Shown piece by piece: positions 1-7,938 of a DNA stretch of 64,000 nt; the first letter of the stretch is position 1; each line of letters opens with the position of its first letter. The notes beneath the pieces are model-generated. The model searched no databases. It was not told the origin of the DNA and saw only the letters and a list, made by a program, of their open reading frames with translations. The translations under genes were made by a program, and so were the position numbers. The stretch covers positions 620,001-684,000 of the forward strand of contig NZ_JAASQN010000002.1 in the NCBI RefSeq assembly GCF_011762125.1. The letters are read 5' to 3'. The DNA is from Sphingopyxis panaciterrae. GTDB taxonomy: Bacteria; Pseudomonadota; Alphaproteobacteria; Sphingomonadales; Sphingomonadaceae.

Positions 1-1
1 C

Positions 2-286
2 GGATACAATAGCGAAGACGATGATTTGCCGGCCTTCAGAAATATCATGCGGGTGATCTACGGCAGCATCAGAATTCAGGGCTTTCTGTTCGGCGACTAC
101 CGCGACGAAGTCCCCGAGGCCATTGCCGATCTGATCGCATGGAGGCAGTCGGGTGAGATCGTCACCCGCGAGGATATCCGGACCGGTTTCGAAACGTTGC
201 CGCTGCATTTCAACGCCCTTTTCGAGGGCACCAATCGCGGAACCTTGCTCGGTCTCGTCGATGAAGACGCCTATAGTTCGAGCTGA
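2..286 (+). CDS. C-terminal part of an NADP-dependent medium-chain oxidoreductase (5' end outside window)
   Basis: The frame is open from the first bases, so the gene begins before the window. The visible 94 residues start GYNSEDDLPAFRNI and end with the stop at 284-286. The stretch VIYGSIRIQGFLFGDY, a region that reads EAIADLIAWRQSGEIV, and the ending FNALFEGTNRGTLLGLVD match the C-terminal half of the zinc-independent MDR group (curcumin/alkenal reductase and prostaglandin reductase type). These enzymes use NADPH to reduce activated double bonds. The nucleotide-binding part is not in the window, so substrate cannot be judged. It is convergent with the NmrA-like gene that ends at 380. Confidence 0.8.
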   Translation, partial: GYNSEDDDLPAFRNIMRVIYGSIRIQGFLFGDYRDEVPEAIADLIAWRQSGEIVTREDIRTGFETLPLHFNALFEGTNRGTLLGLVDEDAYSSS

Positions 287-379
287 CGGTCACGCCCCAC
301 GACGTGCTTGCCATCGCGCGCGTATGCTGCGGCCGCTGACGGGAAGCTGCGGCTGAGGTTTCCTCAGGCTCATTCGCCC
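287..379. terminator. Convergent intergenic gap with small hairpin
   Basis: This gap separates the two convergent genes. It contains a perfect 6-bp stem with a 3-nt loop, CTGAGG-TTT-CCTCAG, at 353-367. No T-run follows on either strand, so it is only a weak candidate for a shared terminator. Confidence 0.25.
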
Positions 380-1315
380 TTAAGTCAAAAGATGGGCATT
401 TTGCTCGACCCATGCCCGTAGCGTCTTGGGTTTGCGTCCCAAAAGCCGTTCCAGAATGTCGGATCGGTGAAAGGCGAACTGATAGGTCTGTTCAAATTCA
501 TAATAGGCCTTGAAATATTCACCAGCCCCCACCCCAAACAGCTTCACATATCTTTGCCCCATGTGCTGCTCCCAGAACGCGACCGCGTCATTGTGGACGA
601 TCCGCTCCTGCAGGACATCGCTGATCATTTCGGCAATTTCCGAGAAGAACAGGTGATCACTGCCGTTGTTCAGGTGATAGAGCTGATGAAGATGGCGATC
701 GCCTTCCTCCATGATGATGCCGGCGGCGGCCTCGCCGAGATCGCCCGGATCGATCCAGGTCGTTCGCCTCTCGAAGGGCATCGCCAGCGCCCGGTCCGAT
801 TTGATCGTACTGTTCCAGCGGATGAAATCATCCATCAGATAGGAGGCGATGTTGAGATAGGTGATCGGCAGATCGCTCTGCTCCAGAACTTCCCTCGCCT
901 GAAGATGCTGAATGGCGGTGCCGCGGCCGAAATCGCGAACGATCTTCGGGACCTTCTTCAGCGACATATGGGGCGGGTCGCCGATGATCCGCAGGATCTG
1001 GCGAAGCTCGGGGGTGCGTCTTGCGGCCTGGACGAGATTATCCATCGCGGCCAGTTCGTCGATAAAATCGGGCGTGATGACAAATATATATTCGGCGTCG
1101 CGACAGGCGGCGGCGAGGCTGGCCGGTGCGAGATAGTCCGCTACTATCGCTTCGCTGCCAGGGAACGCCGCCTTCAGCTGGTCAAGCCGGGCGGGGCTGC
1201 TGGTGGCCAGCCGGAGGCGATCGCCCCAACCCTTGTACCGCAGGTAGCGCGCGAGCGGCCCTCCGATATGGCCGGCGGCGCCAAAAACGAGAACCTTGCC
1301 GGCAGAAGCGGTCAT
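380..1315 (-). CDS. NmrA-like NAD(P)-binding protein (atypical SDR), copy 1
   Basis: The protein has 311 residues. It starts MTASAGKVLVFGAAGHIGGP, where GAAGHIGG is the glycine-rich dinucleotide-binding loop of atypical SDR/NmrA proteins. No YxxxK catalytic pair stands out, so it may be a redox sensor, isomerase or reductase rather than a classical dehydrogenase. The ATG at 1315 is preferred over the longer frame because it forms an ATGA overlap with the stop of the upstream hydroxyacid dehydrogenase gene, implying translational coupling. It is the last gene of a five-gene minus-strand operon. A clear paralogue lies at 36698-37630 (both share VTPDFxDE and a SYLMDD/AYLMDD block). Its function is not known from sequence. 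Confidence 0.85.
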   Translation of the reverse strand: MTASAGKVLVFGAAGHIGGPLARYLRYKGWGDRLRLATSSPARLDQLKAAFPGSEAIVADYLAPASLAAACRDAEYIFVITPDFIDELAAMDNLVQAARRTPELRQILRIIGDPPHMSLKKVPKIVRDFGRGTAIQHLQAREVLEQSDLPITYLNIASYLMDDFIRWNSTIKSDRALAMPFERRTTWIDPGDLGEAAAGIIMEEGDRHLHQLYHLNNGSDHLFFSEIAEMISDVLQERIVHNDAVAFWEQHMGQRYVKLFGVGAGEYFKAYYEFEQTYQFAFHRSDILERLLGRKPKTLRAWVEQNAHLLT

Positions 1316-2343
1316 ATCCCGCTCGCCCTGCTTGCACCGTCCTCCCCCGGGGCCGCGTCCCATTTCGCGCGCCAGCGCTCGATCACATCGCGGTTCCGCG
1401 TCCGCTCGGGCGGCGCGCCGCCGAGGGCGGCGGCAACATTGGCGGCGGCGATGCGCGGAATGGCGTCGTACATCTCGCGCGTATGGCCGACGATATGGTC
1501 GGTCAGGATCGTGTTGGGCAGCTGTCTTAGGGGGCTGTCAGCGCCCAGCGGTTCTTCATCGAAGACGTCGAGCGCCGCCTTGGCGATCCTGCCCGCCGCA
1601 ACCTGACGATACAGTTCTTCCTCGTCGACCAGCCCGCCGCGCGCCGTGTTGATGAAGACGCAGCCGGGCTTCAGCCTGCGCAGGCGTTCGGCACCGAGGA
1701 AGCCCCGGGTCTCGGGGGCGAGGCTCGTCATCACGATGACCACGTCGCTAGTCTCCAGCAGTTGATCGAGTTCGACGAAGCGAAGCCCATCGACAGTCTC
1801 TGGCGGAGTTCGCGTGGTCACGACAATCTGTGCATCCCAGCCCGCGAGGCGGCGAATGATCGCGCGGGAAATATTGCCATAGCCTATGATGCCGATCGTC
1901 TTGCCGCGCACCATCCGGGCGGACATCGGCCCCTTGGGCCGTGGCTGCAGGTCACGCAGCTGCCTTTCGGCGCCGTGCAGATCGTAAAGCGATGTCAGCA
2001 TCAGCATGATTGTGGCCTCGGCCATGCTCTCAAAATTTTCCGATGCCTCTCCGTTCGCCACAAGAACATCCTTCGCTCGCGCAACCTCGAGATCGATCCA
2101 GTCATAACCGGTGATCGGCGAAATCACCGCGCGCACGTTGGGCAGCGCATCAAGCTCGGCGCGGCCGACGGGCGACACGACGCAGATGAGCGCCTGCACG
2201 CCGGCGAGGAGTTGCGGCGACAGGGAGACGATCGGCTGATGCGTAACGGTGGTACCGAAGCCCGCTTCGGTCACCGACTGGGCGATATCGTTGAGCAGCC
2301 GGACGATGGACTCCGGACCGGCGATGAGGACCGACGCTGACAT
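1312..2343 (-). CDS. D-isomer specific 2-hydroxyacid dehydrogenase
   Basis: This NAD(P)-dependent oxidoreductase of 343 residues interconverts a 2-hydroxyacid and a 2-oxoacid. The Rossmann signature is visible in GIIGYGNISRAIIRRLAG, followed by the family's substrate/catalytic blocks: INTARGGLVDEEEL (Arg), DVFDEEPL (Glu) and DHIVGHTREM (His). Length is normal for the family. The ATG at 2343 has a strong AGGAGA ribosome-binding site 6-7 nt upstream. The longer frame begins with TTG and was not used. The stop overlaps the next start (ATGA). The gene probably handles a hydroxy- or oxo-acid intermediate of the neighbouring catabolic genes, but the substrate cannot be named. Confidence 0.88.
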   Translation of the reverse strand: MSASVLIAGPESIVRLLNDIAQSVTEAGFGTTVTHQPIVSLSPQLLAGVQALICVVSPVGRAELDALPNVRAVISPITGYDWIDLEVARAKDVLVANGEASENFESMAEATIMLMLTSLYDLHGAERQLRDLQPRPKGPMSARMVRGKTIGIIGYGNISRAIIRRLAGWDAQIVVTTRTPPETVDGLRFVELDQLLETSDVVIVMTSLAPETRGFLGAERLRRLKPGCVFINTARGGLVDEEELYRQVAAGRIAKAALDVFDEEPLGADSPLRQLPNTILTDHIVGHTREMYDAIPRIAAANVAAALGGAPPERTRNRDVIERWRAKWDAAPGEDGASRASGI

Positions 2344-2368
2344 AGATTTCTCCTGAGACAAATTCGGC

Positions 2369-2386
2369 GGGGCCCGCGATGGCCCC
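2369..2386 (-). other. Intercistronic hairpin
   Basis: A perfect stem GGGGCC-CGCGAT-GGCCCC lies in the 48-bp gap between the MFS gene and the hydroxyacid dehydrogenase gene. There is no T-run after it on the transcribed strand. It could protect or attenuate the operon mRNA, but this is untested. Confidence 0.35.
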
Positions 2387-2391
2387 GAGAT

Positions 2392-3660
2392 CTAGAGATT
2401 ATGGGAGGCGCGGCGGGCGACGAGAAATGCTGCGATCGAAATCAGCCCCGCCAGAACCGCCGTCCAGACGAGCGCATCGCTGTAGGTCCCGACAAATTGC
2501 TCCTTGAGAACGGCCACCAGCGGCGGCCCCACGCTCAAGCCTATTCCCGAGCCGATGAAGGTTGTGCTCGCCACCAGCGTCGCACGGAAACTCTGCGGAG
2601 CGATATATTGCATGCTGACGATGACGGTGCTGTAGGCGCCGAACATCAGGATCGCGCCGAAAAGATATCCGACCAGCAAAACGGCCGGTTCAGGCTGGAG
2701 CGGAGCTGCTATGAAGATCGTCATGCCGAGGACGACGGCAACCGTGCACACGCGCAGCAACGCCTCGACGAAGGGTCGATTTTTCTGCCGGCGAACCAGC
2801 TCGGGAAGAAGCAGCGACCCGACGATCGGACCAGCTGCGGCAACGATGCCGAACCAGGCCCCCGCCGCTCGCAGCGAGAGGCCATATTCGGTTCTCAGGG
2901 TCTCGGGCGCCCAAGCTGCGTAGCCCGCCGCGATGATCATCGGCGCCCCGGCGCCGACAACGAGCGGCAGAAAGAAGGGCACCATGGTCAAAATACCTGT
3001 TGTCGGTCGATCACTGATCAACGGAGCCTCGCGCCGACGCGCTGGCTCGGTGAAGGTGGCAGCAAAAAGGAGCGTCAGCGCGAAGGTCGGCAGGCTCGCG
3101 AGGATCAAGGCGAGGCGCCACGCCTCCAGACCGCCACCACCGCCCGCCGCGACATGGCTTTCGATCGCCTCGACGAGGACACCGCCGCCCATGTAGGTGA
3201 TAGCGACGCCCAGAAAGGGAGCCGCGGCCACGATACTGGCGGCGAGCGATCGGCGTTCACGGGGCAGCAGATCGGCGACGAGCGAATGGGACGCGGGAAA
3301 AATCGCCGCTTCGCCGAGCGCCAGCCCCGCACGCAGAAGCAGGAGCTGGTTGAAGCTCTGCGCGAAGCCCGATGCGAGGGTACACCCCGCCCAGAGGAGC
3401 GCGCCGTACAGGATCAGCCGCTTGCGATTGCCGGTGTCGGCGATGCGTGCCGCCGGAAACCCGATTACACCATAAAGAATAGCGAAAGAGGTGCCGAACA
3501 GCAGCCCGAACTGGACGTCGCTGATCTCGAAACTGTCCCGAAGCGGCCGCACCAGGAGCGAAAGAATGACCCGGTCGACGAGGGACATGACGAGCAGGCC
3601 AACCAGCATCGTCACCGCCCACCACGGCCTGTTGGGCGCGATATCAGCGCTCACCTGCAT
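2392..3660 (-). CDS. MFS transporter, spinster-like
   Basis: The 422-residue protein is strongly hydrophobic with about twelve predicted membrane helices. The N-terminus (WWAVTMLVGLLVMSLVDRV) and the loop GFPAARIADTGNRKRLILYG match the MFS signature between helices 2 and 3 (GxxxDRxGRR type). The RAGLALGEAAIFPASHSLVADLLP segment is typical of the spinster/ACS-like carriers that often sit in sphingomonad catabolic operons. It probably moves an organic acid or aromatic compound across the inner membrane. The direction and substrate are unknown. It lies between the class II aldolase and hydroxyacid dehydrogenase genes in the same operon. Confidence 0.87.
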   Translation of the reverse strand: MQVSADIAPNRPWWAVTMLVGLLVMSLVDRVILSLLVRPLRDSFEISDVQFGLLFGTSFAILYGVIGFPAARIADTGNRKRLILYGALLWAGCTLASGFAQSFNQLLLLRAGLALGEAAIFPASHSLVADLLPRERRSLAASIVAAAPFLGVAITYMGGGVLVEAIESHVAAGGGGGLEAWRLALILASLPTFALTLLFAATFTEPARRREAPLISDRPTTGILTMVPFFLPLVVGAGAPMIIAAGYAAWAPETLRTEYGLSLRAAGAWFGIVAAAGPIVGSLLLPELVRRQKNRPFVEALLRVCTVAVVLGMTIFIAAPLQPEPAVLLVGYLFGAILMFGAYSTVIVSMQYIAPQSFRATLVASTTFIGSGIGLSVGPPLVAVLKEQFVGTYSDALVWTAVLAGLISIAAFLVARRASHNL

Positions 3661-3739
3661 GTCGAAATCTCCGGATACGACGCCGGCGCCCTAGCCGGCC
3701 GGCGGATGAAACAGCTTCCGCCGCGGAACCTAGGCAGGC

Positions 3740-4534
3740 TCATGCCGCATATTCGGGCGACATTCTGTCCATGACCCGGGTCAAGGCTTGCCAGTCGAGC
3801 ATTCCGTCTGAACTGTCGAATGCCGTCTGCATTTCCTTGATGGATTCGGGCGGAAGATAGGTGAGCGGACGCGCGCCGGCGAGAGCCTGGATCTGCACTT
3901 CGCACGCCTGCTGAAGGACATGCATCCACTGAAAGGCGCGAGCGATATTCGGCCCGGCAGTGAGCAATCCGTGGTTGCGCAGAATAAGAAAATTGAACTG
4001 GCCGAGATTGGCGAGCAATCGCTCGCGCTCATCCATCCGCAGCACGATCCCCTCATAGTCGTGATAGCCGATCCGATCGATGAAAAGAGCGGCCGGCTGG
4101 CTGATCGGAAGCAGGCCTTCGGCCTGCGCCGCAACCGCAAGCCCCGCTCGCGTATGGGTATGAACGACACAGGCCACGTCCGGACGCGCTTCATGGATGG
4201 CGCCGTGGATGATGAAGCCGGCCTTGTTGATCCCGAGGCCAGTGGGATCGTCGACGATATTTCCTTCAAGGTCGACCTTGACGAGGTTGGACGCCGTGAT
4301 TTCCTCGTAAAGCAGGCCAAAGGGATTGAGCAGCACATGCTCCTCTTTTCCGGGGACGCGGCAGGAGATATGATTGTAAATCCCGTCGGTCAGACCAAAA
4401 TGGGCAATCAGGCGATAGCATTTGGCGAGCTCGACGCGCGTTTGCCATTCCTCGGGCGAGACGCGCGCCCTGACCTGCGGGCTGGCTTTCCCGGAGGTGC
4501 CCATCGAGAATACAGAGACGGCTTCCATCATCAT
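3740..4534 (-). CDS. Class II aldolase/adducin family protein
   Basis: The protein has 264 residues. The fold is shown by NHISCRVPG near residue 54, the metal-binding HTHTRAG (His125 and His127) and a later LRNHGLL His. These match the zinc-dependent class II aldolase/adducin family, which includes fuculose-phosphate aldolase and aromatic decarboxylases such as 3,4-dihydroxyphthalate decarboxylase. In a ring-hydroxylating cluster a decarboxylase or aldol-cleavage role is plausible. Three consecutive ATG codons (4534, 4531, 4528) follow an AAGGAG motif. The second or third has better spacing, so the true start may be 3-6 bp shorter. It is 26 bp downstream of the TonB receptor gene in the same operon. 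Confidence 0.85.
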   Translation of the reverse strand: MMMEAVSVFSMGTSGKASPQVRARVSPEEWQTRVELAKCYRLIAHFGLTDGIYNHISCRVPGKEEHVLLNPFGLLYEEITASNLVKVDLEGNIVDDPTGLGINKAGFIIHGAIHEARPDVACVVHTHTRAGLAVAAQAEGLLPISQPAALFIDRIGYHDYEGIVLRMDERERLLANLGQFNFLILRNHGLLTAGPNIARAFQWMHVLQQACEVQIQALAGARPLTYLPPESIKEMQTAFDSSDGMLDWQALTRVMDRMSPEYAA

Positions 4535-4560
4535 GCTCCTTAACTGTTGTCGACGTCTGC

Positions 4561-6771
4561 TCAGTGCTTCACGGTCAATTGGAGCGCGAAGGTCGTCGGT
4601 GTCTGGATGTTGCCGTAGAAGGGCCCATTGGCGAGCAGGGGCGTGGTCGCGGTCAGCAGGACCTTCTGGTTGGTCAGATTCTTGCCGATCAGTGCCACCT
4701 CCCACCGGTCGTCGGGTGCGCCAAGCGCCACGACAAGATCGACGAGGCCATAGGGTTGCCGTTTCGGCGCTCCGACCGAGGGCAGCTGACTGAACTGGCT
4801 GGAGCTGAATTCGATCTTCGGATTGATCGTCAGATCGACGTTCTCCGACAGCGCCGTCTCATAATTGATCGAGGCATTGCCTGTCCATTTGGGCGCCCGC
4901 TGGACGGGCGTTCCCTTCGGGGCCCCGGGAAACGCCTCGAGGATTTTCGCGTCGGCATAAACCACGCCGCCTTCGATGCGGAAGCCGTCGAAGGGCCGCC
5001 AATTCAGGCTCGTATCAAAGCCTCGCGTCCGAACCTTGGCGTTGGCGATCACATTGCCGTTTGCGGTGTTGATGTTGTATTGAAAGTCTTTCACCGTGGT
5101 GTTGTAGAGGGCTAGGTCGAACGAGAGCGTGCCGGTCGGCCGCGTCTTGATCCCGATTTCGGTCGTGAGCGCCTCCTCCCCTTCAAACTCCGCCAGATCG
5201 GGATTGGACGGAAGGGTCTGGAACCCCCCGCTCTTGCTGCCCCGGGCCACGCCGGCGTAGATCACATTGCGCTTGTCGAGATAATATTGGGCGCTCAGGG
5301 ACCAGTCGAAATTATTCTCCTTGCGCGAAGGCGTGCGTTCCGCAAACGGCGCGAAGATGGCGGTCGCGGAGCCCGGACGCAGGGTCGTTCGCGAAAAGCG
5401 CGCATCCTTGTCCTCCTCGGTATAGCGCCCGCCTGCGGAAAGCTTGATCTGCTCGGTCAGGCTGGCATTGAGTTGGAGGAAGCCGGAGTAGGAATTGACC
5501 GTCTGTTCGTAGAGATGGTTGAGCGCGCCGGTGCGAGGCCAGGGCGCCTCGGCGTCGATGACCTGATCGACCCCCCATCTGTTCCACAGATAATAGGCGC
5601 CGACGATATAGCTGACCGGCTTTTCGCTCGGCGAGGCCAGCCGGATCTCCTGGGAGAAGAGTTCATTCTCCTCGTCGACCTCGAAGGTAATCAGGCTGGC
5701 GGCGGTAAAATCGAGGTCGTTGCGGCGGCGGTCTTTCCATTTCACATAGGCGGTCTGCGATGTCAGCGTATAATCGCCGAGACCATATTCTGCGATCAGC
5801 GTGGCGCGGTCTCCGCTTTGACGATCATAAACCGAGCGGTCGGGATAGGCATTATAGGAAAAGCCCTTTCCGATCTCGAAGTCGGTCTGGCCGACCGCGG
5901 CGGCGAGCGCCCGGATGCTGACGCTCGGGCCGACACCCGTGCCATCGGTGATGAGATGAACGGTCTGGCCGCGTTCGTCATAGCTGTCATGCTGATAAAC
6001 AAGGGTCGCCTTCAGCCTGTCCGTCGGCTCCCAGAGCGCGACAACGCGCCCGCCATAGACCTCGCGCGTGGGCTCGTCGGTATTGCGGACGCGATTGCGG
6101 ATGTACCGGCCATCGTTGCTGTAGATGCCTGCGAGGCGGACATGCAGCGTTTCGCTGAGCGGAATGTCGACGCCGCCCTCGACGCGATTTCCGTCGAATT
6201 TGAACTCGTGGCCAACCGTGAGGTTGAAGCCGAAATCACTGCCGGGGCGACGGCTGACGAAGCTGACAGCGCCAAGCGTGGTGTTTTTACCAAGCGTTGT
6301 CGACTGCGTGCCCTTGATGACCTCGACGCGCTCGAGGTCGAACACGGGTGACACGAGATCGCGCGGATGGGCGGCATAGACGCCATCGAAGAAGCTTGCC
6401 ACGGACGCTTCGATCGAGAACACCGCCGTGTTCGAGCCAAGCCCGCGAATGGTCGGAGACGCCGCGCCGCCGACCGCGTTATACAATTGGAAGCCCGGGA
6501 CCAGCCCGTTCAGATCCAGCCCGGATCCCAGTCGGCGGGCGGCGAAATCTTCCCCCGAAAGGACATTGATCGTCGCGGGAACGTCGGTGACGGTCTCAAG
6601 CTGCTTGCGCGCCGTCACAACGATATCATGCGTATCGGGCGCTTCACGCTGCTCACCTCGATTTTCATCGGGGGTCGGCGCCGCGACCTGAGCCCTCGCC
6701 TGCGAGCCAGAGGCCAGTGCGGCAGCCGCGCAGCCCAACAAGGCCATATTGTACAGAATTGGTCTTCCCAT
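4561..6771 (-). CDS. TonB-dependent receptor, copy 1
   Basis: This outer-membrane gated barrel of 736 residues has a signal peptide ending near SGSQARAQ and a TonB box-like segment (DIVVTARKQ). Its plug domain contains RGLGSNTAVF and VEVIKGTQSTTLGKN. The C-terminus is a beta-barrel ending in a strand with a terminal aromatic-type signature (FALQLTVKH). Such receptors in sphingomonads import aromatic or other poorly diffusing substrates. It is first in the minus-strand operon with the aldolase, MFS carrier, dehydrogenase and NmrA-like genes, so it likely feeds that pathway. It is a close paralogue of the receptor at 33516-35744. Confidence 0.93.
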   Translation of the reverse strand: MGRPILYNMALLGCAAAALASGSQARAQVAAPTPDENRGEQREAPDTHDIVVTARKQLETVTDVPATINVLSGEDFAARRLGSGLDLNGLVPGFQLYNAVGGAASPTIRGLGSNTAVFSIEASVASFFDGVYAAHPRDLVSPVFDLERVEVIKGTQSTTLGKNTTLGAVSFVSRRPGSDFGFNLTVGHEFKFDGNRVEGGVDIPLSETLHVRLAGIYSNDGRYIRNRVRNTDEPTREVYGGRVVALWEPTDRLKATLVYQHDSYDERGQTVHLITDGTGVGPSVSIRALAAAVGQTDFEIGKGFSYNAYPDRSVYDRQSGDRATLIAEYGLGDYTLTSQTAYVKWKDRRRNDLDFTAASLITFEVDEENELFSQEIRLASPSEKPVSYIVGAYYLWNRWGVDQVIDAEAPWPRTGALNHLYEQTVNSYSGFLQLNASLTEQIKLSAGGRYTEEDKDARFSRTTLRPGSATAIFAPFAERTPSRKENNFDWSLSAQYYLDKRNVIYAGVARGSKSGGFQTLPSNPDLAEFEGEEALTTEIGIKTRPTGTLSFDLALYNTTVKDFQYNINTANGNVIANAKVRTRGFDTSLNWRPFDGFRIEGGVVYADAKILEAFPGAPKGTPVQRAPKWTGNASINYETALSENVDLTINPKIEFSSSQFSQLPSVGAPKRQPYGLVDLVVALGAPDDRWEVALIGKNLTNQKVLLTATTPLLANGPFYGNIQTPTTFALQLTVKH

Positions 6772-7302
6772 GGTTTCCCCCCTCTGTCAGCCGCCGCAAT
6801 GCGTCGTGCCCGAGATGCTTTAGTTATCGCCGGAGGCGCGAATGCGCTCCCCAGCGCGAGCGCCATTCAGCAATTGTCGGGAAAGGATCGCAATAGGGGG
6901 GCACTCCAATCGCGTAGATGCGTTTCCTGAGGCCGCGGTCTCATAAATGGCAGAATGGTCTCGCCGCCCCCGCGCGGCGGCACGCCGGTCCACCGGGCTG
7001 CCTGCTGCCCGGACTGAAAAGCGCGATTATGAAGATTGAACTGCACCGACCCGGATGATTGGCGTCGCGCCAGCATTGTGGCTCGCGGCGGCCGGTGTCT
7101 GGCGGGTCGACCGCCTGCAGCCGATCCGGCAGGCGGCCCCTTGGTCCGTCCACCGGCATCGGCCAGCCACGTTCGGACAGCCGATGATATGGGGCGGACC
7201 GCTGCCGACGGATATCATCGGGCGCTCGCTTCGGATGCGACGTTTACCTGATGCGGGTAGACACCTATTGCTGTTTGCGAGCTTCGCGGGAAACCTCGAT
7301 CC
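6772..7302. promoter_or_regulatory. Divergent control region between TonB receptor and response regulator
   Basis: This 531-bp non-coding stretch must hold the promoters for the receptor operon (minus) and the response-regulator gene (plus). I could not identify convincing -35/-10 pairs or a response-regulator palindrome. Reading frames here are shadows with no family resemblance. Confidence 0.5.
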
Positions 7303-7938
7303 ATGAACGGCGGCAATGACATGATGGCACCGATCGTATATGCGGTAGATGACGACCAAGGGATATTGACCTCCCTCGAGTGGCTGCTGCGGAGCGTCCA
7401 ACTCGAGTGCCTGTGTTTCTCCAAGGGCGCGGAATTTCTCGAGGCCTACGACGCGGGCCGGCCATCGTGTATCGTTCTCGATGTACGAATGCCTTCGATG
7501 AGCGGCTTCGACGTGCTCGACGAGATCAACAAGCGCAAGCTCACGTCGCCGGTGATCTTCGTGACGGCCAATGGGAATATTCCCATGGCGGTCAAGGCGA
7601 TCCAGCAGGGATCGTTCAATTTCATCGAGAAACCCTATGATCCGCAGGAAATGCTCGACCTGATATTCAAGGCACTGCGGACCTCGACGGCAGAGCTTGA
7701 ACAGGAAAAAGATTTCCGCACCTTCGAAATGCGCTTCAATCTTCTTTCGGCGAGGGAGAAGCAGATTCTCCACGAAGTCGTGAAAGGTAAACGCAGCAAG
7801 GTCATCGCGCATGAGCTCGGTATCAGCTGCAAGACGGTCGACGCTCACCGATCGAGTATCAGGGACAAGTTCCAGTCGACTTCGCTGACGTCGCTCGTCA
7901 AGGAGGTGCTCAGCTATAAATCGGAGTGGCGTCTCTGA
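7303..7938 (+). CDS. FixJ-family response regulator (REC + LuxR-type HTH)
   Basis: The receiver domain spans about residues 10-125, with acidic pair D16/D17, phospho-acceptor Asp60 in VLDVRMP, Thr88 and Lys110 (FIEKP). A LuxR-type helix-turn-helix follows at about 148-205 (LSAREKQILHEVVKG, KVIAHELGISCKTVDAH). The total of 211 residues is normal for FixJ/TodT/StyR-like regulators. It likely activates the flanking aromatic-degradation operons once phosphorylated by the kinase next door. The start at 7303 is the first ATG. ATGs at 7321 and 7324 are alternatives. Its stop codon touches the stop codon of the convergent kinase gene. Confidence 0.92.
   Translation: MNGGNDMMAPIVYAVDDDQGILTSLEWLLRSVQLECLCFSKGAEFLEAYDAGRPSCIVLDVRMPSMSGFDVLDEINKRKLTSPVIFVTANGNIPMAVKAIQQGSFNFIEKPYDPQEMLDLIFKALRTSTAELEQEKDFRTFEMRFNLLSAREKQILHEVVKGKRSKVIAHELGISCKTVDAHRSSIRDKFQSTSLTSLVKEVLSYKSEWRL

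Noticed and set aside
6944..6955. TTCTGCCATTTA on the minus strand, 10 of 12 positions like the TTCTGCCATATC element
   Set aside because: No T-N11-A site precedes it at the 9-bp spacing, so it is probably chance.
7027..7848. 273-residue minus-strand open frame
   Set aside because: It is antisense to the response regulator and contains no motif.
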